A DNA stretch of 55,814 nt from Chloroflexota bacterium (GTDB lineage Bacteria > Chloroflexota > Dormibacteria > CF-121), in assembly GCA_005889345.1 (NCBI GenBank), contig VBFR01000185.1, positions 1 to 55,814 on the forward strand. Direction: 5' to 3'. The translations under genes and the position numbers were made by a program. Shown here piece by piece: positions 28,887 through 37,538 of the stretch (position 1 is the first letter of the stretch; each line of letters starts with the position of its first letter). The notes beneath the pieces are model-generated. The model was not told where the DNA came from. It ran no database searches and saw only the letters and a list, made by a program, of their open reading frames with translations.

Positions 28887-29474
28887 ATGACCAGAGTGAA
28901 TGGTCCCAACGGCAGGGATCGGAAGCGCTGGCGCGGCCCCATGCTGGAAGGCGTGCCGGGCCACCGTTTTTCCTATTCCAAAGGGCAGGCGATCGTCGAA
29001 ACGGCGCTGCTGCTGCCGATCCTGATGTTGCTGGTTATGGGCAGCGCCGATTTGGGCCGGGTCTTCTACTACGCCATCGCCGTCACCAACTCCGCCCGCG
29101 AGGCGGCCCGGCAGGGGACGTATTGGGATCCGACTTCCAGCAGCAACGCCTACGATAGCTACGCTCAGGTTCTGGCCGCGGCACAGGAGGAGGTGCCGAG
29201 CGACGTGACGCTTAGCCTCCCCACGAGCACCCCCTCGCACTGCCTGACCGGCGCACCCGCGAGCTGGTCGATCTACTACCCCACGCAGCCAAACACCGGC
29301 TACGTGTTCATTTGCTTCGACGGCAACGACAGCCAGTCGACGGCCGCGACGCAGACGATTCAGGTGATCATCCTCTACAACTTCTCGCCGGTGACCCCGC
29401 TGGCACAGGTCGTCGGCGCCAGCCTCATCCAGGTCGAAGCGGCCACGACGATGCAGGTGCAAAAGCAACAATGA
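28887..29474 (+). CDS. TadE-like pilus assembly protein, unit A first gene (alternative ATG at 28941)
   Basis: KGQAIVETALLLPILMLLVMGSADLGRVFYYAIAVTNSAREAARQG TadE motif. Confidence 0.88.
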   Translation: MTRVNGPNGRDRKRWRGPMLEGVPGHRFSYSKGQAIVETALLLPILMLLVMGSADLGRVFYYAIAVTNSAREAARQGTYWDPTSSSNAYDSYAQVLAAAQEEVPSDVTLSLPTSTPSHCLTGAPASWSIYYPTQPNTGYVFICFDGNDSQSTAATQTIQVIILYNFSPVTPLAQVVGASLIQVEAATTMQVQKQQ

Positions 29475-29995
29475 AGCGCAGGCAGCGGGGTCAGACGCTG
29501 GTCGAGATGGCGATGATCGCGCCCTTCCTGATCATGATCCTGCTGGTGATGATCGACTGCGGCCGCGCCGCCTACGCCTATTCCACGCTGGCCGGCGCGA
29601 CGCGCGATGGCGCCCGGGCCGCGGTCACCACCGGCAGCAACCGGCCCGACAATTCCTGGGTCGTTGGGGCCGTCAAGCAGAATGCCTTCGGCGTTCAGCT
29701 CAGCCCGGCGACCTGTATCAATGACGCGCCGCCGGCGAGTCCCAGCATGGCGCCCAACACGGGGCTCGTCTACGTCGGGGCGGGGAGCGGCAACACGACC
29801 ACCAACGCCCCTGCCGGCCAGCCGCCGGCCGCTGCCCTGGGAAGCTGTGAGGCGGTGATTCCCAGCTACGCCGGTCACCACGCGCTGGCGGTCACCATCA
29901 AATACAATTTCCAGCCGCTGACGCCATTCGGCTCGCAGTTTTTCCCGGGTGGGATCGTCATGACTGTTACCAGCACCATGAGCACCGAGTATTGA
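29471..29995 (+). CDS. TadE-like protein, unit A second gene
   Basis: RGQTLVEMAMIAPFLIMILLVMIDCGRAAYAYSTLAGATRDGARAAVTTG. Confidence 0.88.
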   Translation: MKRRQRGQTLVEMAMIAPFLIMILLVMIDCGRAAYAYSTLAGATRDGARAAVTTGSNRPDNSWVVGAVKQNAFGVQLSPATCINDAPPASPSMAPNTGLVYVGAGSGNTTTNAPAGQPPAAALGSCEAVIPSYAGHHALAVTIKYNFQPLTPFGSQFFPGGIVMTVTSTMSTEY

Positions 29996-31455
29996 TGCAC
30001 GCATCCTGGTTGCGAAAGCAGTCAGGGCAGGCGGTTGTCCTCGTCGCCGTCGCGGTGGTGGTGCTGACCGCGATCCTGGCGCTCGCGTTGGACGGTGGGG
30101 GGATCTATCTCGATCGGCGACAGATCCAGAACGCCGCGGACTCGGCCGCGCTGGCGGGGGCGGAGCTGCTGATGGCGATACCGCCCAGTTATCCGGGCAT
30201 CCACAACCAGGCGATCGGGAACCTCGTCAAGAATCTCCCGGGCACGAGCACCGCGGGGACCGTGTGCAGCGCCTCGTGCCCGAACCAGCCGACGGTCGGC
30301 TTCCCGAGTGGCGGGCTCGGCACGCTCAATTTGGGCGCGGGCTACTACGCCGAGCTGTCCGTGACCAACTCATACACCTACCTCGCCGTCGTCTGGCACA
30401 TCCACCAGGTGGCGGTGGCCCCGATCCACGGCTTCCAGTCGACGATGACACTGCAGGCCCGCGCGGTGGCGCAGAACGCGAACCTGCCTTACGCGGTCGT
30501 GGCCTTGCAGGACAAGCCGGCGAATTCGCAATATCACAACCTCAACATCTCAGCATCGACCGCGGTCCTCGGGCTGCAGGGTGGTGGCGGCCCGAGCGCG
30601 CGCGGGGGTGTCTTTTCCAACGCGGGCATCGACCCGGGTAACGGCATCCCCGCGATCACCTTCAGTCCGGCGGGCAACGCCGGTGATCTCTGGGCGGTCA
30701 ACGAACCGAACGGCGACCAGTCCCTCTTGAACGCCGCCGGCCGGGTGACGGGGCAGCAGACAGCGGGAACCCTACCTCGGCTCGCATCGCACCTCGACTT
30801 GCCGAGCTATCCGGAGCCCGCACCGCCAGCGGCCAGCTTCAATGGCAGTACCGTGGTCAATGGAACGGCGTACCTGTGCCCCGGTCAATACACCAACCAG
30901 ATCAACGTGCAGAGCGCGGGGACGGCAATCCTGTTTCCCGGCGTCTACAAGGTGCAGGCAGGGGGGGTCAACGTCCAGGGGACGCTGCGGACGCTGACGA
31001 ACGCCGATCTGCCGATCTCCGGCTGCGGCCAGACGCTGACCTCGGGCGCGGACCTTGGCGCCATTGTCGAGATCAAACCGGACAACTTTGGCGGCAGCAC
31101 CCGCTGCGACAAGAACCCGTTCACGGTGGGGAGCAGCGCCACGTTCACGCTCACCCCGTCCCTCAACTACTTCAATATCAACGTCTACATCGAGACCTAC
31201 TCGGCAGCCTGGCAGACTGTTTGCACAACCCAGCCTCTCGGCACGAACGTCCTCCAATTTTCGTCGGGAGCCTGCTACAACATCAGCGGCGCAATCTATG
31301 GCCCGGCCGACAACATGATCATGGGCACGAGCAGCGCCTGCGGGACGACGGTCGGCCAGGTGATCGCCTGGACGCTGACGGTGAACGGCAGCGGCACGCT
31401 CAACGCCAACTTCAGCGCCAACCGGTTGCCCTACATCAAGGGCCTGACCCAGTAG
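29992..31455 (+). CDS. TadG-like pilus assembly protein, unit A third gene
   Basis: SGQAVVLVAVAVVVLTAILALALDGGGIYLDRRQIQNAADSAALAGAELL. Confidence 0.88.
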   Translation: MMHASWLRKQSGQAVVLVAVAVVVLTAILALALDGGGIYLDRRQIQNAADSAALAGAELLMAIPPSYPGIHNQAIGNLVKNLPGTSTAGTVCSASCPNQPTVGFPSGGLGTLNLGAGYYAELSVTNSYTYLAVVWHIHQVAVAPIHGFQSTMTLQARAVAQNANLPYAVVALQDKPANSQYHNLNISASTAVLGLQGGGGPSARGGVFSNAGIDPGNGIPAITFSPAGNAGDLWAVNEPNGDQSLLNAAGRVTGQQTAGTLPRLASHLDLPSYPEPAPPAASFNGSTVVNGTAYLCPGQYTNQINVQSAGTAILFPGVYKVQAGGVNVQGTLRTLTNADLPISGCGQTLTSGADLGAIVEIKPDNFGGSTRCDKNPFTVGSSATFTLTPSLNYFNINVYIETYSAAWQTVCTTQPLGTNVLQFSSGACYNISGAIYGPADNMIMGTSSACGTTVGQVIAWTLTVNGSGTLNANFSANRLPYIKGLTQ

Positions 31456-31559
31456 CAGTCACGGTCCCGTCACCCGTACAACGATCGCGTAACAAACGGG
31501 CGCGCCGCTTGAGGACGAGCCCGGCGTAAGAGTCGGCGTAGGAACCCGTCACTAAGGTT

Positions 31560-32099
31560 GTGACCGTGCGTCGTATCCTGCCAACCAAGCGTGCCCAGGC
31601 GATGGTCGAAATGGCGCTCATGGCACCGGTCCTGTTCTTGATGGTGCTTGGCGCCACCGACCTTTCGCAACTCTTTTACTACTCAACGTCGATCACGAAT
31701 GCGGCTCGAGAAGGCGCGCGCCAGGGTGCCTACTACGACCCGATGACCTTCCCCGGGGGAAACACGTACGCCACGGACGCAGCCGTCTACTCGGCCGTGA
31801 ACGCGGAAGCCTCCTACCTGAACTTGTCCGAGCCGTGCCATCCGAACACGATCTGCAGCGGAAGTCTGACGAACTGCCCCAGTTATCCCTATGCGAACGC
31901 GCTGTATCCGCCGACATCGGCGCCGAACACCGGCTACGTGTTCGTTTGCTTCAACAACTCGACGACCGCGACCACCGCGACGGTGGGCCAGCCGATTCGG
32001 ATCACGATCCTCTATAGCTTTCAGCCGGTGACACCGCTGATCGGCAGCATGGTCCACTCCGCCGCCAGCACTGAGATCCTGACCCAGGGGAACGGCTGA
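31560..32099 (+). CDS. TadE-like protein, unit B first gene
   Basis: RAQAMVEMALMAPVLFLMVLGATDLSQLFYYSTSITNAAREGARQGAYYDP; parallels unit A first gene. Confidence 0.88.
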   Translation: MTVRRILPTKRAQAMVEMALMAPVLFLMVLGATDLSQLFYYSTSITNAAREGARQGAYYDPMTFPGGNTYATDAAVYSAVNAEASYLNLSEPCHPNTICSGSLTNCPSYPYANALYPPTSAPNTGYVFVCFNNSTTATTATVGQPIRITILYSFQPVTPLIGSMVHSAASTEILTQGNG

Positions 32100-32644
32100 T
32101 GCGCCGGCCGAAGAAGCGGGCCCAGGCGATGATCGAGCTGGCGATGCTGGCGCCGATGATCTTCATGCTGCTGATCTTTGTCTTCGATCTCGCTCGAGCC
32201 GCAGCCACCTGGGCCGCGATTTCCGAAGCGGTACGAGAAGGATCGCGCACGTCCGTGACCATCGGCCAGACGACGGCAGCCACCGACTACGCCATCATCG
32301 GCAACACGCAGGCATTCGGCGTCAATCTGAGCATCAGCCCGGTGACCGGTTGTGTCCATGGCCACACTGCCGGCATGGTCACGCCGCCGCCGGCGATCGG
32401 AAACACCGGCTACATCTACATCCTGTCCACCGTGGCCGGGCAACCGAACGCGCCCTCGGGCGGGGCGGGCTACGCCGAGACCGTCAACGCCGGCTGCAAC
32501 GCGATCACGGCTGCCGGGCTCGGCCGATACCCGCTCAAAGTCGTGATCGCCTATAACTATCAGCCCTTTACGCCGTTTGCCTCGCAATTCATGCCGGGTG
32601 GCATCACGATGATCGCAAGCAGCACGATGAGCACGGAGTTCTAA
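32099..32644 (+). CDS. TadE-like protein, unit B second gene
   Basis: RAQAMIELAMLAPMIFMLLIFVFDLARAAATWAAISEAVREGSRTSVT; C-terminus TPFASQFMPGGITMIASSTMSTEF parallels unit A second gene. Confidence 0.88.
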   Translation: MRRPKKRAQAMIELAMLAPMIFMLLIFVFDLARAAATWAAISEAVREGSRTSVTIGQTTAATDYAIIGNTQAFGVNLSISPVTGCVHGHTAGMVTPPPAIGNTGYIYILSTVAGQPNAPSGGAGYAETVNAGCNAITAAGLGRYPLKVVIAYNYQPFTPFASQFMPGGITMIASSTMSTEF

Positions 32645-32646
32645 CC

Positions 32647-34167
32647 ATGATCATGTCCAGCTATCGCCGTCGCAAGCTCGCTGGTCAGGCGCTGGTCATC
32701 TTCGCCCTGGCGATCATGGCCATCACGGGCCTGCTCGTGATCGCGGTTGATGGCGGCTCGATCTACCTCGACAAGCGGCGGATGCAGAATGCCGCGGATG
32801 CCGGGGCGCTCGCCGGGGGCGACGCCGCCGAGGCGCTGCCCTTGCGGAGCTACTCCGTCCCGCACCAGGCGGCGCTCAACGAGATCTATCACAACCTGTT
32901 CCCGGGAACCACCGTGCCCACCGTGCCCGGCGCGGCCGGCGCGACCTACACGACCACGGCGTTCTCCGGCACCTATCAATTCATCCTGACGGCGGACGTG
33001 GCCAATGTCCAGCAGGACACCTACCTGGTGGTCATCAACCATGCCTACAACTTCTTTGCCGCCCAGGCGATTGGCTTCGGGTCGTCAACCTGCATTCTGG
33101 GTGGCACGACGACCACCAACGCCGTCTGCCTGCAGGCCCACGCCAAGGCGCTCGCCGCCACCTACCCGTTCGCGTTGATCCTGCTTAACGACGAAATCCT
33201 GAACTACGAAAACCTCTCGATGAACGGCTCGAACGCCAAGCTGGTGCTCCACGACGGCGGGAGCAAGGGTGGCGCCTTCTCCAACGAGAGCATGAACGCC
33301 GGTAACGGCAGCATTTACTTCAACCCCTGCGGCACGTCGGGCGACCTCTGGGCCGCCAACGAGAGTGTCGCTGGCACCGGCAATATCCCCGGCCACAGCT
33401 GGGGACACTACGGGGACGGCGCCACCTATCCGACGTGCACTGCAAACACTCTGTACACGCCCTATCCGAAGAACACCGTCAAGATCCCGTTCCCCAGCTA
33501 CCCCGAACCGGCCGTAACCGGCCCCACCTATTCGCCTGCCTTGACGGCGTCGGGTGGCACCTACTATCTCTGTCCGGGCACCTACCAGGGAACGCTGAGC
33601 GAGAGCAGCCCCGGATCGACGGTCATCATGTATCCCGGGGTCTATCGCTTCACGGCCCCGATCGCCATGACCCTGACGGGTGGGACCATTCGCGGGGCCG
33701 TCGCCACGGACTACCCGATCCCGGGAGCGGCGGTCGCGATCAACTGCACCGGTTACAACACCAGCAGCGCGCCGGCGGACCTGGGCTTGATCATCGAACT
33801 CAAGGCCGCGGACTGTACCACGAACACCTTCAAGGTGGCCGGCGGGTCGACCACCATCACCTTCCGGCCGTCGCCGAGATACAACAACATCAGCTTCTAC
33901 ATCGAGTTGCTCGCCCCCTACCCAGGGCTGGGATGCTCATCGTCCACGCCCAACGGAACCCACGTCGTCAACATCTCCGGCTCGGCCTCGCTCAATATCT
34001 ACGGCGCCTTCTACGGCCCGGGCGACAACATGTTCTTCTGCGGCAACGGCGCCGGATACGGAGTCGGCCAGATCGTCGCCTGGACGATGATCCTGTGTGG
34101 TAACGGCACCGTGGACGAGCATTACAACCCGGCCTACCTGCCCTACTTCCGTGGCCTGATCCAGTAG
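32647..34167 (+). CDS. TadG-like protein, unit B third gene
   Basis: AGQALVIFALAIMAITGLLVIAVDGGSIYLDKRRMQNAADAGALAGGDA; C-terminus LPYFRGLIQ parallels LPYIKGLTQ of unit A. Confidence 0.88.
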   Translation: MIMSSYRRRKLAGQALVIFALAIMAITGLLVIAVDGGSIYLDKRRMQNAADAGALAGGDAAEALPLRSYSVPHQAALNEIYHNLFPGTTVPTVPGAAGATYTTTAFSGTYQFILTADVANVQQDTYLVVINHAYNFFAAQAIGFGSSTCILGGTTTTNAVCLQAHAKALAATYPFALILLNDEILNYENLSMNGSNAKLVLHDGGSKGGAFSNESMNAGNGSIYFNPCGTSGDLWAANESVAGTGNIPGHSWGHYGDGATYPTCTANTLYTPYPKNTVKIPFPSYPEPAVTGPTYSPALTASGGTYYLCPGTYQGTLSESSPGSTVIMYPGVYRFTAPIAMTLTGGTIRGAVATDYPIPGAAVAINCTGYNTSSAPADLGLIIELKAADCTTNTFKVAGGSTTITFRPSPRYNNISFYIELLAPYPGLGCSSSTPNGTHVVNISGSASLNIYGAFYGPGDNMFFCGNGAGYGVGQIVAWTMILCGNGTVDEHYNPAYLPYFRGLIQ

Positions 34168-34182
34168 CGGTCCATCCTTAGA

Positions 34183-35100
34183 ATGGCGGGCGTGCCCGCC
34201 AGTAATCGAAGTGCGGCGGGCGTGGCGCTCGTCATCGGCTCGGCATGTTGCTTCGGATCACTCGGCGTCTTCGGCAAGCTCGCCTACCGGCTCGGGCTGA
34301 CCACGCCGCAGCTGCTCAGTTATCGGTTCGCGCTGGCCGCGCTGATGCTCTGGTTGGCCACCGCGGTCACGCGACAGGGCTTGCCGCCGCGACGTAGTCT
34401 CGTCGGTCTCGCGATCATGGGCGGTGCCGGCTACGTCGGCCAGTCGGCGGCCTATTTCAGCGCCCTGCACTTCATCCCGGTGTCGACCACGGCCCTGCTG
34501 CTCTACACCTTTCCCGTGGTCGTCACCTTGCTGGCGACGCTTCTTTTCCAGGAGCCGCTCGGCTGGACAAGGATCGTAGCCGTGGCCCTGGCGTTCATCG
34601 GCACGATGCTCGTGGTGCAGGCGCAACTGACGGCTGCGCCGCCGATCGGCATCATCCTGGGACTGACGTCCGCGGCCGTCTACTCGGGCTACATCCTTCT
34701 TGGAAGCCGGCTGCTCCCCGGGATCCCGCCTGTTTCAGCGACCGCCACTATCGCGACCGCCGCCGCGATCGTGTGGAGCGGATTCGCGGCCGCAACCGGC
34801 CAGCTGATGGTGAATTGGACGCCCTCACGAGCGGCGCTCCTCATTGCCTTTGCGGTGATCGCGAGCACCATCCCGATCCTGGCATTCATCCTGGGTCTCC
34901 GGCTGATCGGGGCATCCCGCGCTGCCATTCTCAGCACCTTCGAGCCGGCGAGCAGCGTGCTGCTCGCGGTCCTCGTCCTGGGTGAAGCAGCCAATCCCAT
35001 CCAATATCTCGGCGGCGCATTCATCCTGGCATCCGTTGTGGTGCTCGAAGGCCAGGGCTGGCTCGCTTCGCGGGCGCTTGCGCAGGCGACGCGGGAGTAG
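34183..35100 (+). CDS. EamA/DMT superfamily transporter
   Basis: 10-TM style ORF; GSACCFGSLGVFGKLAYRLGLTTPQLLSYRFALAALMLW and duplicated EamA pattern. Confidence 0.88.
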   Translation: MAGVPASNRSAAGVALVIGSACCFGSLGVFGKLAYRLGLTTPQLLSYRFALAALMLWLATAVTRQGLPPRRSLVGLAIMGGAGYVGQSAAYFSALHFIPVSTTALLLYTFPVVVTLLATLLFQEPLGWTRIVAVALAFIGTMLVVQAQLTAAPPIGIILGLTSAAVYSGYILLGSRLLPGIPPVSATATIATAAAIVWSGFAAATGQLMVNWTPSRAALLIAFAVIASTIPILAFILGLRLIGASRAAILSTFEPASSVLLAVLVLGEAANPIQYLGGAFILASVVVLEGQGWLASRALAQATRE

Positions 35101-35149
35101 GCCGGGTCCGGCAGAAATCCCGGGCCGCACCGTTACTCCTGAGTCGGTG

Positions 35150-35713
35150 ATGGCTACCTCACACAAAGACGACACACTCTGGGGCGCGGTCGCCGAAGCG
35201 CTGGTCTCAGCCTATGCGTTGATCGGTGCCGCGGGAAAACTCACGGCCTACCGCCCGTTTAGCGATGTCGATGGAAAGGACATCATCATCGACCTTGCCG
35301 GAGGGTTCAAGGACATCTACCTCCAGGTCAAATGCGCCCTTGGCGTGAATCGCAACCGCTGCATCGGCGGGACCGTGCGGATGCGGCATGGTTACATTCC
35401 CTCTGATCCCAAACTCGTATACGTCTTCTGTCTCCTGAACAAACAGAAAATGGAGCTGACCAGACTCTGGGTAGTGCCGGCCGCCGCGTTCTACAAGCGG
35501 GCGTATCGGACCGCTCTCCCGAAGGGCATGATCCAGTTCAATTTCGATTGCCGACTCGCCGGGGATAAACGATGGGACGAATTCGAAGTCACGCGGGCCG
35601 AGCTCGGTCCGAGACTCGTCAAACTCATCAGGGCGGCCGCTAAAAGAGAACGTCGCGCCCGCATGAACAAACTAGAGCAGCTCGACGGCCGCTGGCTTCA
35701 GTTCGTCGCCTAG
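35150..35713 (+). CDS. PD-(D/E)XK-like endonuclease fold protein
   Basis: DVDGKDIIIDLAGGFKDIYLQVKC fits D...(D/E)x-Q-V-K nuclease core; ATG at 35150. Confidence 0.55.
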   Translation: MATSHKDDTLWGAVAEALVSAYALIGAAGKLTAYRPFSDVDGKDIIIDLAGGFKDIYLQVKCALGVNRNRCIGGTVRMRHGYIPSDPKLVYVFCLLNKQKMELTRLWVVPAAAFYKRAYRTALPKGMIQFNFDCRLAGDKRWDEFEVTRAELGPRLVKLIRAAAKRERRARMNKLEQLDGRWLQFVA

Positions 35714-35763
35714 CGCTTCCGACGTGCGTAGGGGCGGTTCATCCTTATAATCCGCGGTGCCGC

Positions 35764-35840
35764 GCCCCCTTAGCTCAGTGGACCAGAGCGGGTGCCTTCT
35801 AAGCACTAGGCCGCAGGTTCGAATCCTGCAGGGGGCACCA
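35764..35840 (+). tRNA. tRNA-Arg (anticodon TCT), CCA encoded
   Basis: GCCCCCT/AGGGGGC acceptor stem, D-stem GCTC/GAGC, anticodon arm GGTGC-CTTCTAA-GCACT, T arm GCAGG-TTCGAAT-CCTGC, then ACCA. Confidence 0.95.
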
Positions 35841-35854
35841 ACCCAGTGTACAAG

Positions 35855-35942
35855 TTCGGCTGACGTGTCCCATTGGGCCTTCGGCTGATGTGTCGCACGC
35901 CTTCGGCTGATGTGTCGCATCTACTTCGGCTGATGTGTCGCA
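35855..35942 (+). repeat. left-end array of four 18-nt motifs
   Basis: ttcggctgacgtgtccca 35855-35872; ttcggctgatgtgtcgca 35880-35897, 35902-35919, 35925-35942; start-to-start 25, 22, 23. Confidence 0.95.
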
Positions 35943-35951
35943 CCTTGGCCC

Positions 35952-37151
35952 ATGCTGGCCGGCATGAGGGACATGAGCGTGACTGAGCAGCGGTATCAGG
36001 CCGTGTTGGACGTGATCGGGCAGGGCCGGGCGGTGATGGAAGTGGCCAGCCAGTGGGGGGTGAGCCGGCGGACGGTGGAGCGCTGGTTGGCTCGCTACGA
36101 GGCCCAGGGACTGGAGGGCTTGCCCGACCGTTCGCATCGGCCGGAGCGGTGTCCGCACCAGATGCCCGCCGAAATGGAAGTCATGGTGCTCGAACTACGC
36201 CGGGCGCATCGCTACTGGGGCGCTCGGCGCCTGGTCCTGGAGCTGGTTCGCAAAGGGATCATGCCGACACCTTCGGAATCGGCAGTGTACCGGTGCCTGG
36301 TGCGCGCCGGCGTCATCGACCCGGTGAAACGTCACCGACGGAGGGAGATGTGGAAGCGGTGGGAGCGCGGTGGACCAATGGAGCTCTGGCAGCTGGACGT
36401 GGTGGGCGGCTTCCTGCTGGCGAACGGCACCTCGGCAAAGGCCCTGACCGGGGTCGACGACCATTCCCGGTTCTGCGTGTCGGCCCGCCTCATGCCGCGC
36501 GAAGGAACCCAGCTGGTTTGTGATGGTTTGCTGAGCGCACTACGTACCCATGGCGTGCCACAGCAGGTTCTCACTGACAACGGCAAGGTCTTCACCGGCA
36601 AATACTCGAAGCCGCCCGTCGACGTGCTCTTTGACCGGATCTGTCGCGAAAACGGCATCGACCATCTCCTCACCCAGCCGGCCTGTCCCACCACCACTGG
36701 CAAGATTGAGCGCTTTCACCGTACCCTGCGTCTCGAGTTCGACACACGGCGGGCATTCGCCAGCCTGGCGGTGGCCCAGCAGGCGCTCGACGAGTGGGTG
36801 ACGTACTACAACACCGAGCGGCCCCATCAGGCCTGCGGTGACAAGGCCCCCGTCAGCCGTTTTCATGTCGCGGCACGCACCCCGACGGAACCGGAGCCTC
36901 GGCCGGACCGCACCGGTGAGCACTGGGTCACGCGCAAGGTCAGTACCGTCGGCGTGGTCTGCGTCGGCTACCAGCAGGTTTGTATCGGCCAGAGCTATGC
37001 CGGCAGCGCCTGCGATGTCCTGCTCACTGATGGGACGCTGCAGTACTGGGTTGGCAATGAGCTGGTGAAGACGGTGGCCCGGGAAACGAAAGGCGAGATC
37101 CGCAAGAAGTACGCCGACGGAACCGCGCCCACCAGGGGAAGATCGCTTTGA
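35952..37151 (+). CDS. IS481-family DDE transposase (alternative ATG at 35965/35974)
   Basis: HTH GVSRRTVERWLARYEAQGLEGLPDRSHRP; DDE core LWQLDVVGG, VLTDNGKVF, TTGKIERFHRTLRLEF; C-terminal beta-barrel-like region. Confidence 0.92.
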   Translation: MLAGMRDMSVTEQRYQAVLDVIGQGRAVMEVASQWGVSRRTVERWLARYEAQGLEGLPDRSHRPERCPHQMPAEMEVMVLELRRAHRYWGARRLVLELVRKGIMPTPSESAVYRCLVRAGVIDPVKRHRRREMWKRWERGGPMELWQLDVVGGFLLANGTSAKALTGVDDHSRFCVSARLMPREGTQLVCDGLLSALRTHGVPQQVLTDNGKVFTGKYSKPPVDVLFDRICRENGIDHLLTQPACPTTTGKIERFHRTLRLEFDTRRAFASLAVAQQALDEWVTYYNTERPHQACGDKAPVSRFHVAARTPTEPEPRPDRTGEHWVTRKVSTVGVVCVGYQQVCIGQSYAGSACDVLLTDGTLQYWVGNELVKTVARETKGEIRKKYADGTAPTRGRSL

Positions 37152-37154
37152 GGG

Positions 37155-37197
37155 TGCGACAGATCAACCGAACTAGACTTGCGACAGATCAACCGAA
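37155..37197 (-). repeat. right-end array of two inverted 18-nt motifs
   Basis: tgcgacagatcaaccgaa at 37155-37172 and 37180-37197 (reverse complement ttcggttgatctgtcgca); spacing 25. Confidence 0.95.
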
Positions 37198-37203
37198 GGT
37201 GCT

Positions 37204-37318
37204 CAGGGGGCACCAACCCAGTTGTAGGGATTCGGCTGAGGTGTCCCATTGGAGCTTCGGCTGATGTGTCTCACAGCTTCGGGTGATGTGTCCCAGCTGG
37301 TTCGGCTGACGCGTCGCA
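37204..37318 (+). mobile_element. orphan second copy of the element left end (no transposase)
   Basis: CAGGGGGCACCAACCCAGT followed by four direct motifs at 37231, 37256, 37278, 37301; spacing 25, 22, 23 identical to the left array. Confidence 0.85.
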
Positions 37319-37538
37319 CTTTCCGGGGGGCTGATCGTTGGCGAACAGACGTGTGTGTCCGATGCTGTGGACTGGACTATTAGCGACAACCATATTGACA
37401 AATGCGAACGTGCGAGTAGTGTGGCGAAGTACCGAGCGAGGCGGCGAAGGGTGCAGGCAGGACGTTGAAGGGATAAGCGCAGGCATCGCGCTCGCGAAGC
37501 ATGCGCGGGGCGGCCCGATGGGGTGAGGGGAAGCCAGG

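Larger units (their letters stand above)
35829..37203. mobile_element. IS481-like transposon inserted at the tRNA-Arg 3' end, with multi-copy terminal motifs
   Basis: 19-nt direct repeat CAGGGGGCACCAACCCAGT at 35829-35847 and 37204-37222; four motifs TTCGGCTGANGTGTCNCA on the left (35855, 35880, 35902, 35925), two inverted on the right (37155, 37180); intact DDE transposase between. Exact termini uncertain. Confidence 0.8.

Noticed and set aside
35672-36158. Reverse-strand ORFs containing APCRIRTCGLVLRRHPLWSTELRGRG and WCPLQDSNLRPSA
   Set aside because: These are well-known spurious translations of tRNA antisense plus flanking repeats, not proteins.
35855-37318. Regularly spaced 18-nt repeats considered as a CRISPR array
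   Set aside because: Inter-motif gaps are only 4-7 nt, arrays are inverted relative to each other around a transposase, and no cas genes are present; fits transposon-end binding sites.
37338-37526. 62-aa ORF between the orphan end and the regulator
   Set aside because: Short, no recognisable pattern, overlaps likely regulatory sequence; not supported.
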